In this document: piece by piece, positions 1-19,800 of the stretch | How positions within the stretch are numbered: the first letter of the stretch is position 1 | Layout: the number at the start of each line of letters is the position of its first letter | NCBI GenBank assembly: GCA_026214975.1 | Contig: JAOBSW010000803.1 | Coordinates: 83,416-147,415, forward strand | Source of the DNA: Gentiana macrophylla | Taxonomy: Eukaryota; Streptophyta; Magnoliopsida; Gentianales; Gentianaceae | Length of the DNA: 64,000 nucleotides | Direction: 5' to 3' | Position numbers and translations under genes: made by a program | The notes under the pieces: model-generated | Databases searched by the model: none | What the model was told of the DNA's origin: nothing | The model's input: the letters and a program-made list of their open reading frames with translations, nothing else

Positions 1-6128
<6,128 letters not shown>

Positions 6129-6192
6129 GGCTAAAAAAAAAAAAAAAAAAAAAAATCTAGTATGGTTTTTCAAGTAGTAAAATGTTGACCAG

Positions 6193-6200
6193 TATTTATA
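6193..6200 (-). promoter_or_regulatory. TATA box of the carboxypeptidase gene
   Basis: Reads TATAAATA on the minus strand, about 65 bp upstream of the ATG at 6128. A second identical copy lies at 6352-6359 because the promoter is duplicated. Position and consensus support it; the transcription start itself is not visible. Confidence 0.6.
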
Positions 6201-6510
6201 GTATTTGTGTTGGAAAATATATATTTTTATTTAATGATAATTATGTTTTGAATATTCTTCAGCAAACTTAATGGGATGGGACTGCGGGAAATCAGAAAGA
6301 TAAGATATTGTTGGATTGTTGTAAATCAATTTTATTATTTATTTTTAGTTTTATTTATAGTATTTGTGTTGGAAAATATATATTTTTATTTAACGATAAT
6401 TATGTTTTGAATATTCTTCAGCAAACTTAATGGGATGGGACTGCGGGAAATCAGAAAGATAAGATATTGTTGGATTGTTGTAAATCAATTTTATTATTTA
6501 TTTTTAGTTT
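6193..6510. repeat. Tandem duplication, 159-bp unit, two copies, in the carboxypeptidase promoter
   Basis: Copy 1 is 6193-6351 and copy 2 is 6352-6510. They are almost identical; the difference I saw is TAATGAT versus TAACGAT. Each unit starts with the minus-strand TATAAATA box. The near identity points to a recent duplication. Confidence 0.9.
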
Positions 6511-6896
6511 TTTTATGACGTCAATATTATGTTTATGCATGAGTCCAAGATTGTGTACCAAATTCATAATTTTAAATGATTATGTGACAACTTTGCATGG
6601 GGCCATTGGAAAGATGATTTGTAACACAGTTTTAGCAATTAGGTGCTTATTCTATGGAAATTTTAATCAAATCAATGATTATAGTGATCTCTATTTAAAT
6701 TTTAAAAATATATAAAAGGTTTTTTTTTTTAAAGATTATTTATCCTAATTTTTCCATACGGATTAATTTTAGCGAAAATTTGAAAATTGTCTAGATGCAT
6801 AATGCTCTTTGAATGAAAAAAGGGGAGGAAAGATAAAGAAAAAGAGAAACAAGTTTGAGTAGAGAAAAGATAAAGATTGCTTGTCTGTCAGCCTAA
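6511..6896. other. AT-rich spacer left of the Helitron
   Basis: No coding potential beyond a short unsupported frame. It ends in the base A (6896) next to the Helitron 3' end, as expected for the A/T target of Helitrons. Confidence 0.6.
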
Positions 6897-6928
6897 CTAG
6901 TGCCGCGGAGGCCCTGCACTGCAGGGCC
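6897..6928 (-). other. Helitron 3' terminus: hairpin plus CTAG
   Basis: GGCCCTGCA (6910-6918) and TGCAGGGCC (6920-6928) are perfect inverted arms around one C. On the minus strand the hairpin is followed after 9 nt by CTAG (6900-6897) and a T. In the family this hairpin acts as the rolling-circle stop signal. Confidence 0.9.
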
Positions 6929-7420
6929 ACTGAAATAGTTTGTTATGTGTACATAGTTGATCCGTAAAAGTAGATTGAATACATTTCCGAAAGAACAAAG
7001 AAGCAATGAGTTGAAAATAGAGTTATTCAACAACGAAGTATATTGGGAACATAGGGAGCGAAAACGTGCAGGCAGTAGTTTAAAATGAGCAAATGTACAG
7101 AAGAGGAAATAAAAGGTTAGAAGATATATTACATGCATAAACGTGCACCTTGCAAGTAGCTACAGATAGTAGCCTAGAACTAATATATTCTTAGGTGATT
7201 GAAAACCTAAAACAGGAGTCAAAAACTTGTAAGTTATATTACATACGTCATCATGCAGCTTGCAGGTAGAAGATTTGAAAGGCATGGTAGACATATTATC
7301 AGATTTGCATCATCATTCTCCTTTGAACACCATGATGGATGCAAAAGAGAAAAAGAAAACAACCTAGATGTTTAGTTAATTTACAATCAAAAAGGTTTAA
7401 AGCACCATTAAGTATGATCG

Positions 7421-10400
7421 CTAAACATTCTTCTGTTCTCCTTTGTTTTTCTTATTTGGTGACTCCAGTACTTTGGGAATGAGTGCATCTGTTTCAGAAT
7501 GGGGGATGGTGGCGAGGTCTTCTGCAGTCAATGATCCAAAGTTGATGTTCCTTTTGGCCGGGGGAATTTGGGAGCTGCTTGATTCAGCATCTGCACATTT
7601 TTTCAGAGTCTCTTCAAGAACAGTTTTTGTTGGTGGGGTAAAGAGCTGAATTTCAGGGGCAGGTGGAATCTGTGAGGTAGGGGACAGAGGTGGTGTCACG
7701 TGAGTTGCAGCAGCAGCACTGATTGACTGAGGATTGGGAGCTTCAGTAAGTGATTGTTTGTTGTTGGCATTGATTGCTTCTACTTCATCCAAGGTGTAGG
7801 TCTTTAGGATGACAAATCTGCGAATAGTCTCACCGCGTTTGATGTAATACTTGATAAAACAGACCAGTTCAGTGTTATCCATCTCAATTGAGATATCATT
7901 CAGCGGCGATAGGCCCTAAACATGCAAAAAAATGGATATTAGTGTGGCATGAAGTGTTGCTAACATGTTAGAGACCTGCGTAGGACATGTAGTTTTTGTG
8001 CAATAAAATTTGAAGGGCAGGTTACTTCTATCAAAATGGAACCATCAGGCAGAATATTTGAGAATCAGACAACACATATCATAAATAAAGATTACGAGGA
8101 CAAAGCTGAGTGTCCATAAAATGTAAGCAGATATCCTTCCAAAAAGGACAGCAGCTATTGTTTTAAATTATGAGAAACAACAGCAGAAAGAATCATGTAA
8201 ACATTACAAGTAGTGAATCGAAACAAAAGGGTAACAGCAGGAAACAAAATAACAAGTTTGGTCAATAAATTCCGGAAATGTCATTTGAAACACCACAAGC
8301 AACCACAAGAATGTAACCTTTATTCTACTGTATAAAGAGGACCAATGTAAAAATATAATGAATTCATATCGTTTTCATTTGCATGGGAACCATGTGGCAG
8401 AATAGTTATTTTTACTTAAATCTTTCAAATAGCATCAAATAGTTGTAAGGTACATCATATGGAAAATGTTGAATGGATGTTGGTATATGTTATTACTTCA
8501 ATACAGCAGGAAACAAAATAACAAGTTTGGTCAATAAATTCTGGAAATGTCATTTGAAACACCACAAGCAACCACAAGAATGTAACCTTTATTGTACTGT
8601 ATAAAGAGAACCAATGTAAAAATATAATGAATTCATATCGTTTTCATTTGCATGGGAACCATGTGGCAGAATATTTATTGTTACTTAAATCTTTGAAATA
8701 GCATCAAATAGTTGTAAGGTACATCATATGGAAAATGTTGAATGGATGTTGGTATATGTTATTACCTCAATTTCACGCTTTCTTACTTCAACTGCAGTGT
8801 ACGGGCATAGTTTCTCAGCATCAGGAGACTTGATCGTGCTTCTAATGCTAGTGTTCTCATCTTTCAAGGTTACTGGAAGGCTAAGCCTGGCCGTTCAGTG
8901 GAATGGCATGTTAGTGTATCATTAAACACGGTACAGAGAGAAAGGGGAAATGCATCAGCGTTTGTTTCAAGATTCTTACTTTACTTCCATTGGGCAAAGC
9001 ACCGAGCATTTTGAGCATTGGACATCCCAGTCTATGTCAGCCTCCATGATCAGCTGACAATTCGCACAAACGACATAGTAGAGGGGGATCTGTGTTACTT
9101 CGAGGCGAACTTTTCCTCTCACCCAGCAAGTCCTAGCCTTTGTGTCATACACCAAAAAAAAATGTTTTAGCCATTAACAATTGAAGTATGCATTAGTCAA
9201 GTGTGGCTGTTTTCTTACATTCTGGAAAAAATTCATAGCAGCAGAAACATTCAATGCGTGGTCCGCTTTCGGTGCCGGGAAAAAGTGGCTGTTATTCTCA
9301 TAGGCTTTGTTTTGTACTAATTCAGTAACCATAGCTTTGTTTGCAGCAAACCTGTAAAAATGGCATGAATAAGCATAATGTCATGTGGAGGGTGCTAATA
9401 TGAGCTGCCAAATAACACCATACCATTTCTTAAGGTCATGCGCTTCAGGCAGTGGTGGATTCTGTAGCAGGTAGGTGTTGTTCCTGGTGGATAAAGATAG
9501 GCCTGTGACATTGGATAGCGGTAAGTGGTAAGAAAAACATAGGTTTATAGGAGCAAGGGTGGAAATAAGTAATGTTACCATGAAATGTGTTCACTCCGAG
9601 ATTCGATGCGATTATGGTTACAGGCTCATTGTTGAATGCGGTTATGTCAGGATCATAGTCTGCTAACAAATCTTTCCAGAGACGAAGAACCATTGGGATT
9701 CCCCTGTTAAAAAACAGAGCTGTTCAGTACAGATGAGATAGCTGTATTGCAAGGGTAAGATTAAAAATGATGCAAGCTTACTCTTCATCGATGATGATGT
9801 AATCCTTGGCACTTCTGACAGATGTTATGTCGATTTCAGGAAATCGATGCACAACCAGGGCTTTGATAGCTAAGAACATTAGACATTTACCCCAGTAAAC
9901 AAGTGCAACAAAAAGTATGGCTATTAAAAGCTTGTATAAATACATTCATATAAGATCAACTATCACATGAAGTGTGCTATGGTTAATGAAGTAAAGTGAT
10001 GTGCGTACCTATGTTTTCATCTGATTCTGCAAACTTATGTATTTCAGAAAACCTACACACCTCAAATGTACACGGCAGTACATACGGCTTGCTATCAATG
10101 ATTGGCTCAACTGGGATCTTTGAGGTGATGGTCCACGAGTACTTGTAGCCAGGAAGTTGGTATTGCTCTGAAGGCAAAGTGACAGTTGCGTTGGACACTT
10201 TATAACGCCGAAAAGGCTGTAAGGAGCGCTCGAAAAAGTCGATATCTTTATCAAACATGACAGCCTTAACCTTTGTTCCCTGCAAACAACAAAATATGTA
10301 AAAAAAGTTAGTCTGTGTGTACGTTTTTTGGTAAGCCAAAAAAAGAATATCTAGAGATTTAGGTGCAAAGATCATATCACCTTCATGTCCGTAAGCAAAT

Positions 10401-10539
10401 AGTTTCTGTAGCGTTTCTGGAAGGGGTAGTAGGGCAGTTCTTTCAGCAAGACAGGGTGCCTCTCGATAACCTGTATTATGCATGTCCACCCCTTTTTCCC
10501 AGGGTGTGCATCAGACGCATCGATGATCTGTCGGGGCAT
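7421..10539 (-). CDS. Helitron-encoded RPA70-like single-strand DNA-binding protein
   Basis: Nine exons join in phase: 10539-10381, 10279-10009, 9869-9782, 9703-9579, 9502-9424, 9351-9219, 9137-8980, 8886-8766 and 7915-7421, giving 542 residues with all GT/AG introns. The N-terminal 250 residues look like the two OB folds of replication protein A subunit 1 (for example KVKAVMFDKDIDFFE). A third OB fold holds a zinc ribbon, C309-x2-C312-x13-C326-x2-C329. The C-terminal 120 residues are rich in Pro, Ser and Ala and look disordered. RPA-like proteins are common passengers of plant Helitrons and are thought to coat single-stranded DNA during rolling-circle transposition. The gene lies 346 bp downstream of the Rep stop on the same strand. 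No stop or frameshift was found. The start at 10539 is the first ATG of the conserved region; a non-coding upstream exon is possible. Confidence 0.85.
8234..8771. repeat. Tandem duplication, 269-bp unit, in the RPA-like gene's last intron
   Basis: Copy 1 starts at 8234 and copy 2 at 8503. Copy 2 runs into the 3' end of exon 8, so the unit includes the last bases of that exon and its splice donor. The copies differ at about ten scattered positions over the stretches compared. Confidence 0.88.
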
Positions 10540-10884
10540 TGTGCTGCATATGAAGACACGTGTCAGTAAGAACAGCAAGCAAAGATTTGTGTAGTGTGTA
10601 AGGATTGGTAAAATTTTGTAGAAGTTTAATATGCAAGCAACACTTATAAACCTGAGCCTAGAAGAGCACGTGTCGTAATCATGCAAGTTAGAGTGATTAG
10701 CAGCAAACATTTGTTCTGGTAGATTTTTAGAAGCAGAACAGGAAGTATACATGAAAAGGACATGTAATGGTTAAACAAGTACTGGAAGAACACATTTAGG
10801 CAACATGGCTCCCACACAAATCCTAGGTGCAATTCCTTGGGGTGTCGGAGGTGTCCATTTTGTTTGTGCAGCGGAAGAAGTTAA

Positions 10885-13800
10885 TTAATTGTCAGTAAGA
10901 ATGTGTTTGTACACCACATTTTTTGTTTCCTCATAGTTAGTATTGTCGTAGCAAGGAGGTTTAATGTATACTTGAACACATGAAGAAGTCTTAGCCCGGG
11001 ATAAAGCTACATATAATTGTCCGTGGGAGAAAACAGGTTCTTTTAAATAGATGCCTACGTAATCTAGAGTTTGACCCTGGGATTTGTTGATTGTCATTGC
11101 GAAGCTAAGTCGGACTGGAAACTGTTTACGTTTGAACGGTACAGGGTAATGGTCATCTTTAGGGGGCTGCAAAGGTATTCTATTAATGAAAACATGTTTC
11201 CCTGAGAAATCACCATAGGCTATCTGAGCATGTATCAGATTTTTTCGTAAAGCCCTGCAAACCAATCGTGTACCGTTGCAAAGGCCTTCTGATGGATCTA
11301 AGTTCCTAAGAAGAATAATTGGTGCATCAACCTTTAGTGTAAGACGGTGAGGGGGCAAGCCATTTGGAGTTACAGCGTTTATTATGTCTATGTATTGGCC
11401 TTGTTCATTGGGATTTAGAGTTTCGTCAAAGCTGAGATAGTCAACTGGTTCTCCTGGAAATCTGTGTATCATAATTTCATTTATATCGTCGACAAAATTA
11501 TTTTTGGTTGTTAATATTGCCTTGTTCAGTTGCTGAGTCGGTGGACATAGCGAGCTGCTTATGTTAGGATAGACTTTGTTTATTAGATTGTTAAGTGCGT
11601 CATCATCGTTAGGTGCCTCTAAAAGTATTGATTTTGGAAGTTTAACAGACTCTGAGCTTTTGGTTTGTAGGTTTCCATTTCCGATGTCTAGAAGAAACTG
11701 TGTGTATTCAGGGTCATATAAAGATCTCATGTTTTCTGTTAGTTTAAGCTTTTTAAGCATAGGCCAGATTGGAGAACTAATCAATGTGGCAAGCACGATT
11801 TCGTTCACAGTGCCTTGTTTAACCACAGGTAAAGTCTGTCTGAAATCACCGCCTAACACGACAATTTTACCACCAAAAAGTCTGGATGATCCCATAATGT
11901 CTTTGAGCAAAGCGTCGAAGGCTTCAATGGCACTCCTTTTAGCCATAGGTGCCTCATCCCAAATGATTAGCCTGCATTCTCTGATCAACAGTGCTAGCCC
12001 GCTTTGTTTTGACACCCTACATGTGTGGCCATCCGTCTCGTCCAACGGAATCTTAAACCGTGAATGTGCTGTTCTACCTCCCGGCAGAATAGATGCTGCA
12101 ATTCCAGAGGTGGCAGTGGCTAGTGCAATGTAGCCTCTAGAACGCAACGTTGCTAGCAAGGATCTGTATAGGAAAGTTTTGCCTGTTCCCCCAGGGCCGT
12201 CGATGAAGAATGAGTCTTTTACATTACGGCCAACTGCATCCATTATTGCATTATATGCAATTCTCTGCTTTTCATTCAAGCTGCTTACCGATTGAAGGTC
12301 AACGATGGAGACTGGTATATTTTTCTCAGCCTGAACCTCTTTGGATAGGTCATCAAGGCATTCATAGTTTATATCTTCTTCGGTTATGCCAAACGATTTG
12401 ATATGCTTTCCCATAGATTGTAGGAAACCATTAATTTGTTGAAGGACATTAGTTTCAATTTGATTTGGTGCTAAGTCATTGTTTCTGTTGTAGTCTTCAG
12501 ATAATTTATCCTTGAACATCAACCATAATTGTTTAGGATCATTTGGGCAAGAGTAGACCAAGATGTTTGCAAACAATCTTCTTAGTTCATAAGGCATATG
12601 AAACAGCGATGCTTCTTCTAAGCAAAGCTGCTGACTATTGTCGCTTTCTAATAGTCCACGGTTTAGTGTGGCCTGCCTAAAGGTGGTGCTTCTTTTACCA
12701 TTGTGAATCAAGAGATCATCATAAGATAAAGGGCAGCGAACATTGGATAAGAGTATTCTTAGGTAATATCGGTCACCCTCTGAAGGGTGTGCACTTACAA
12801 TTCGACCTATGGAGTCACCACGCTCTCTTAGCTTCCATCGTTTGTCGCTTGCAAGCCATACAAAATGGTCTGGAAACTTGACATATGTGCACCTTAACCT
12901 TTTGGCGTCAGAAGAAGAGCGGTTCATGTGAAAGAATTCGGTTAACATTGTTTTGCGTTGTACCGGATTGTTTAAAACATCCTGTAGCCTCTGTTTTTTT
13001 TTAAAGACAAGTGGCTGGTAGTTCTCCAAATGTAGAGGGAGCCTGACAACAGCAGGTTTTAGCTCACTCATGGGGAACCTAAAAATCCGCCACAGAGCCT
13101 CAGGAGCAGATATCCATCTCCCTGAAACAAACTGGTCAATTTCATCAATCATCTCAGATGTACAATCGCCAGAAACTTTATATAGGATCTTATCGTTACC
13201 CTTACAAATATATTTGTAAATGTATTTCACTGCTTTCACAGTTGAACATATCTCAAGGTTGATATGACAATCTAACTTTGCCACCAAATACGGTGGATAA
13301 GAGACAACCCAGCGATTGTCTAGCATGACACCCCTAACCTTGGCTTGCTGACCATTGTCGCGCCGTCTATACACAGGGTAGGCATCATTAGAATCAGTTG
13401 TTTGTTCACAGAAAGCTTTAGGATATGAACTTCGACATTCTTTATTGTCTTGCATACAAACATTAGTGGGGTTTAGTATTCCACAAGGGCCATGCATCAT
13501 ATGGCGTATGACCAGGTCATGTAAGTAAGGGTGTTTTGCTTTGTCCGGTATTTCTGCCGAGACAATCTCGTCATATTCCTCAGGACGATAAAGTTTTGCG
13601 TGAGGTTTCAAAATTAGAAGAAAGTGTGCATGTGGCAAGCCACGTTTTTGGTATTCAACAACGTAGGTGTAGGCAGCAACCTCCCCGAAAATGTGTTTTT
13701 TCAGGATCTCATCTTTTAGTTCTTCTAGTTTAGCGTTAAAGACCCGGACAAGCAGGTCAGGTCTGTTTTGAGCTTCCTCGTAAGGCAGCAAATGTTCTTT

Positions 13801-16800
13801 TATTTCTTTCCAATTTGGGTTACATGTCATAGTTAGGAATAAATCCGGTTTTCCTTTTTTCTGTACCAAGGCCATGGCGTCTATGTACTTGCGCCGCATG
13901 TTCCTTGGCCCGTTTGTAAAAACTGCAGGAAGTATGATACGATGACCTATCTTAGATGAGTCTGTTTCCCCAGAGGCGATTGCATCTGCAACGCCTTGCA
14001 GGTATTCTTGCCTGATTTCGCTTTGCTGAGATCGGTAAAAGTCTAGGCGTTGAGTCTCTAATTTAACGTACATATCAACGGCAAATTGTTGGAACAAACG
14101 ACCAAAGTGGAGCAAGCCTGATTGGTCGCGAGACCTAATTTGAAACCTGTAGGAGTAATATTCTCTAACAGACACATTATTCCCAGGGTCCATATGCAAA
14201 GTCAAGGCTGAAAAAAAACTGTTATGGTCAGTATCTAATTTGATAAGTGTGTGCAAATGTAGAGGAAACTACTATAGTTTCTTACAATTACCTTCTTCTT
14301 CGTTCCTAATGAGCTCATCTGCTGAACTGAGAACCGTGGGGTCTAAATTAAATTGGTCTATTTTCCGCTTTCTACGGTTTGCCAAGCACTTGACACCATT
14401 CTTCTCTATTCCTTGATGCCATCCCATCTCCCCAGCCGTGAAAATAAGGGGATATTGCAATGGATCGTAACAAGCAAAATAGTAGTTAATCGTTTTTGCA
14501 TTGCCTGCCTTTGTATACACTCTTATGTTTCTGTTTAACGAATTTTCAGTTTCATCGGGCTCATTTAGAATCAGGCTTACTTGTTCTACAGTTGGTTTAT
14601 TGTAAATTTTTTGATCAAGCTTTGGGTTACTGTGTAAGAAGATAAATTTATCCTCTATTTCTGGTATGGTGCGCAGGCCACGGAAAAAGCGGGCATATGG
14701 GTTTACTTCGATGATCTTAAGCAAGATTTGCAGAACACTTTCAGACAATCTGGAGCAAACCTCCAGTCTAGCAGACACTTCGTAGTCTGTGTCATAAAAG
14801 TAAAGCTGCAAATTCCGGAGGGCTCCATTGTCAGGGGTTAAGATGTTAAGGAAATGATACACCTGACCCTGTATTCTGAACGTATAGACACCCCTATTTC
14901 TTTGTGCTAATTGCTTGTCATACCTAACGCCTAGAGATGTGAAAGCTAAGTGATTGTTGTAAGTTCGGATGGAGCACCTGAATTCTTTTGCCTCTCGTGT
15001 ATTGCCTAGCAACAACATTCGCATTTCATCTGGTAAATGACCTAAAGCTAGGGTAATGTCTCCATCAGAACAGCACATGTTCACTGTTTCATGGATAAAT
15101 TTCTTAGCCCCACAGTGTTGGCAATCCTCTTTCTTTTCCAGCTCCACCAGAGAGTTAGCAATTCCATCAAGCAACCGTCTGGCTTGAGGTTTTTTTGAGG
15201 TTTGGTTCTTGTTTCTTGTTGTTTTTGTGCGAGCACCTGTTTTCCTTTTCCATCGAGCCACAGCTTGGCGACGGTACTCCTGCTTATCAACAGAATGAGC
15301 TCCCAGTAATGGTGACTGAGCACATGTTGGATGGTTATCACTAACCGAAAAAACAGGGGATTCATTTGGTAGGTTCTCCTCGTCTGGGATATTCGGTGCA
15401 GCAGCAGGTTTTTCTGTCGTGTCAATCGTGTTAGCTGGTAAATCAAATGTTTTCCTACGTTTAGATGTTTTTGTTGTTTGCTGTATGTTCAGGAGTGGGG
15501 GTGAGCTAGAGGAATCCGGAACAGGCACAGCGCTAGGTGATGTATGAAAAATATATGATCAAATTATAAGACTTTTTATTATTATATTTATGATATTTTA
15601 GTATAATTTCATATAAATGCATTAAAAACTTATAAAAATCATAGTTAGTTATAATTAGATGCATAAGTTATAAAAACGATAAAAATGATAGTTTTTTGTC
15701 AGATTTACGTTTGGTGTTTCGTTGAGTTTGTTGCAGGATCAGATGTGTACCAAGATCCCAAAATATGACATACTTTGAAGTATAAATCATGAGTTTTTGT
15801 GGGATAAAAGATTATGCCAAAATCTAACAACTTTGAACAGATCAACTGTATTTATTGTTTCTACCGTAACTCATCTTCAACGGACATTTGATCTAACTTA
15901 GAGGCATTTTCAGAGAAAAAGTCCTTGATGAAAGTTGTAGGCCTTCAAAAGAGCTTTCCAACGAATATCAAATCATGTCAACTGAGGTCTACATTTCGAG
16001 ATAGGTTTTTACAAACATCGATATGTTGTATGTCCGCACGCGCGGAGAAGGCCGAATATTGCGAAAAATCTAAATCTGGGCCCACAAATCTCGACAAGAG
16101 AATATATATGTGTAGCCGCACGCGCAGCGGCCGGTGGTGGTCCGGCACGCGCCGGCCTTGTGGTACACTCTATAAATACCCCTCAAATGCAACCATTTTG
16201 GAGTGTACCAAGGCATATATCTTTCTTCTATATGTCTCTATAGTTTCGTTTTGTTGTTTTTAGTTAAATAAAAGCTGTAAACGGCACTCTGCCGGAATAA
16301 TGCTGTAGTATAAAGTATCGTTATAATGCTTAGAGGATGTATCAAGGCTCATTGATGTCAAGGAGTTGCTATTTCCGGAGGATACAACTCTGAATGCTTC
16401 GATTGTAACCTGGTAACTTTTCTAATGTATTTATGTTTATGTAGTATTTGTAGTATCTATATATTACTTATAATGATATTAGGCTAACTTAGTATCTAGC
16501 CAAGATATGAAATTGGATTAGTATTATCTTTTTAGGGAAATGGATGATGACTATACTAAAAATTGGATAAAAATCGGTTATAATGAATCTCTTTCTATAT
16601 TAAGTATTGAATTAGCTACTTGATATGAAAGAATTCATAATCTAATTATGAATTGACGCCTCGTAGTTAGGTTATGAACTCGTTAATAGAAAGACCGGAG
16701 GGTAAAATTGGCCGAGTGAAAACGTGACAACGGAATCCGATTTCTAAATCTGGGGTAGATTTGTTTGGGAGAAACAAACTCTTATTGAAATATGTACTCG

Positions 16801-19800
16801 AGAGATTATTACGTTTAATTCATTTGTTTAATTGACATACCTTAAAATTGGCCGAATGACAAAAGCGAGAGTGACCTATGCTTGAGGATGACCTTGGACA
16901 AATGATTGGACATATGACAATTCTGGATGCTCGTGTGAGAATGAATTGTTTAGTTTAGGAGTGCACCGTTTCAGTATAATTGATTTAACTTAAAATAAAG
17001 ATCGAGCACATCCAATTCCACTAAAAGATATAATGATTCAATAACATATTCTTGGCTAGTCTATAATTATAATATCTATCTCCTCCTTAGATATTGTTTT
17101 GGTACCTATATATACTTATATCTATATATATATATATGTATTGCTATATATCTATATATATATTTATATACTTATATATATACATTTTAGTTTTATGCTT
17201 TGTTAGTTTAGAGTTTGGTTGGATGATAAAATTGCGACTTAGATTGAGATAATAATGATTTCTTGGTGTTTAATCACACGGTGAATTACCAAGTTTTCCC
17301 TGAGGATCGACACCTGACTCATCACTCTATCACTACAATTTGACCCGGTACACTGCCGGTAAGGATTGATAGCATAGAAAAGGTCCGTCAGCATTTTGGC
17401 GCCGTTGCCGGGGAACGACGCTAATTCATTGTGTTCGAATGATTTCTACTTATATTAACTCAAAAGTCTCGAGGATAAGTCAACACTTTTCTTACCCCAT
17501 TTCTATTTTCTTTTCGTTGGTACTTACCTAATAAGTAAGTTATCAATCTTTACTTTTATCGATTTCAACTATTTTCGGTTTTCGTTAGTTGATGACGAAA
17601 GAGTAAGGCCCCACTTATTCCTTATAAGCCTAACATAGATACTTTACGAAGGCGTTAAGAGCAGAAAGAAACAAGGTCATCATCGGTCGGGAATCTCGAC
17701 GGAGAATCATCATCAAATCAAAATACGAAAATGGCCGAAAGCAAATGATGAAACACTGAACAAAGGCTAGATCATGCTCAAGGGCATGGCCAAAATCTTA
17801 ATCAGATCTACCAATACCAAATAACGTAATAGAAATAATCAAAATCGGAACCGTAACAATCGTAATAATAACCCACCAAATCCGAGACCTATTTGTGATC
17901 GGACCTTAAGAATAAACCGGACTAATAATCCGATTCGTTTACCCAATGAAGGAGCAAATAATTTTGAAATAAAATCTCATCTTTTTGGTCTAATTGGCGC
18001 GAAGAGCCCAATTTCTAGGAGAGGATGATGAGGATCCACATCATCACCTCTATCTTTTCGAAGAATTGTGCAATCTGACCAAAAGTCAAGGTGCTCATCG
18101 TGAATTAACAAGGATGTCTATGTTTCCTTTTCTTTAAAAGGAAGAGCACGAGATTGGTTTATGTCACTTCCACATCATTCATTGACTAGTTGGGAGGAGA
18201 TTCAAACCGAGTTCTTAAAGCAAAGATTTTACTCCGGGTAGAAATTTGGAATTAAAAGTCGAAATTGCCAACTTTAGACAAGGATCTCAAGAAACGCTTG
18301 GGAATGCGTGGGAGAGATTTAAAAGTTGCTAAGATCTTGTCCCGATCATGGTTATTCCTTAGAAATGCAAATCCAACTTTTCATGCGTAAATTAAGGAAA
18401 GATTCACGTGCGGATGTAGATCATGCATGTGGTGGTTCATTAATGATGAGTGAAGCTCAAATAGTTTACGATGCTATAGAAAAGATTTCCAAAAAATAAC
18501 AGAATGTGGAAACCGGTTCTAGCACCAGGAAAGTAGCATTTGCAGGAGAATGCACATCGAATATGGAAGTTCTAGCACACTTGGAGAATTTGGGTAGGAA
18601 GTTTGATGTGACCTACAAGGCTAGTAGGGATGTAAAATCGAAACTATCATACCAAATGACTACTCAAATCATGATAATGTGTCATTAGGGATAGAAGAAC
18701 CGGAAGGATACTCAAGGGAAGAGGTGAGTTTTTACAACAAAGATAGGAATTTGAACAACGCGTATTCAAACTCCTTTAATGCTATTAAAAGAGAGCACCC
18801 AACTTTTAGATGGTCCGAAAACCCTAATAAGCCAGGACAACCGCCATATCCGATTCAAAGTATAAGAATCCATATAGTAATCAAGTTCATCAAGGAAATA
18901 CATCAAATCGTAACCTACAATCGTTACCAAATCTTATCCACAACATACTACTCAAACTATACCAGTCACCCAAAGTTCAACCCAACTGAAGGAGTTGATA
19001 AATGGGATAAATTAATGGAAAAAATGATGGGTGTAGTATCTACTCAAGCTCAGAATATAGAAACTATGATAACTTCTATAGGTTCAGTCTCTAAGGATAT
19101 GACTATGTTGAAAACATCTGTGGGTGGACATGATACGAGAATGAGAACTATAGAAGCATCGTTAAGGAATATGGAAGATCATTTGAGTAGAGAAGGAGAA
19201 CGTAACAACAAGAGACCTCGGGAGGATTACCAAGTACATCTTGAAAGAAACCCGAGAGAGGTAAAAAGCTGTGATTACTAGAAGTAGGAAATATTGTGAA
19301 GATACTAGAGCAGAGAACGCAGGAAACAATGAGGTAGAAAAAGATTTGAATGGTAAAATCGTAAAGGAAAAGGACGAACTTGAATTTCTTGATGAAGAGG
19401 AAGAAATTATCGAAGAATTCTTAAAAGCAGAATAATATTGAACCGGAAATTGAAGGCGAAAAATGGGTAAAAGTCCATAGAATTTCAGAAGATCCTATGG
19501 ATAAGGACACGAGAACCCTATTTAAGGAACATGTCGAGAGAGAAAATCGGGGAAAAACAGGAAGATTTAAAAGTAATCGAGAAGGATAAAGTTGATACGA
19601 GGGATGTTTTAAAGGAAAAATCTCAAGATAATGAAACTTGGCGATCAAGTAATGCTCAAAGATTCAAGGAAAAGGAAAGAGAAAATGACTTTGAACCAAA
19701 GGTTATAGATTTAGAATCTTTGCCTTATCCACCAAAAGATCAAATTAAAAAGATAAAAGCGATAAGAAATATGCTCGTTTCTTGACACTTTTCGTCATAT

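Noticed and set aside
11576..12133. Long plus-strand frame (185 aa)
   Set aside because: It is antisense to the helicase exon of RepHel, whose motifs are unmistakable on the minus strand.
15480..15532. Reading the Rep exon 2 straight up to the LTR (starting at the Met near 15528)
   Set aside because: Joined across the Athila this frame meets a TGA at 31406-31408; the intron model removes the problem and has a branch-like motif and acceptor.
15925..16263. 112-aa frame in the 5' LTR
   Set aside because: LTR sequence covering the promoter; the 3' LTR does not keep the same frame.
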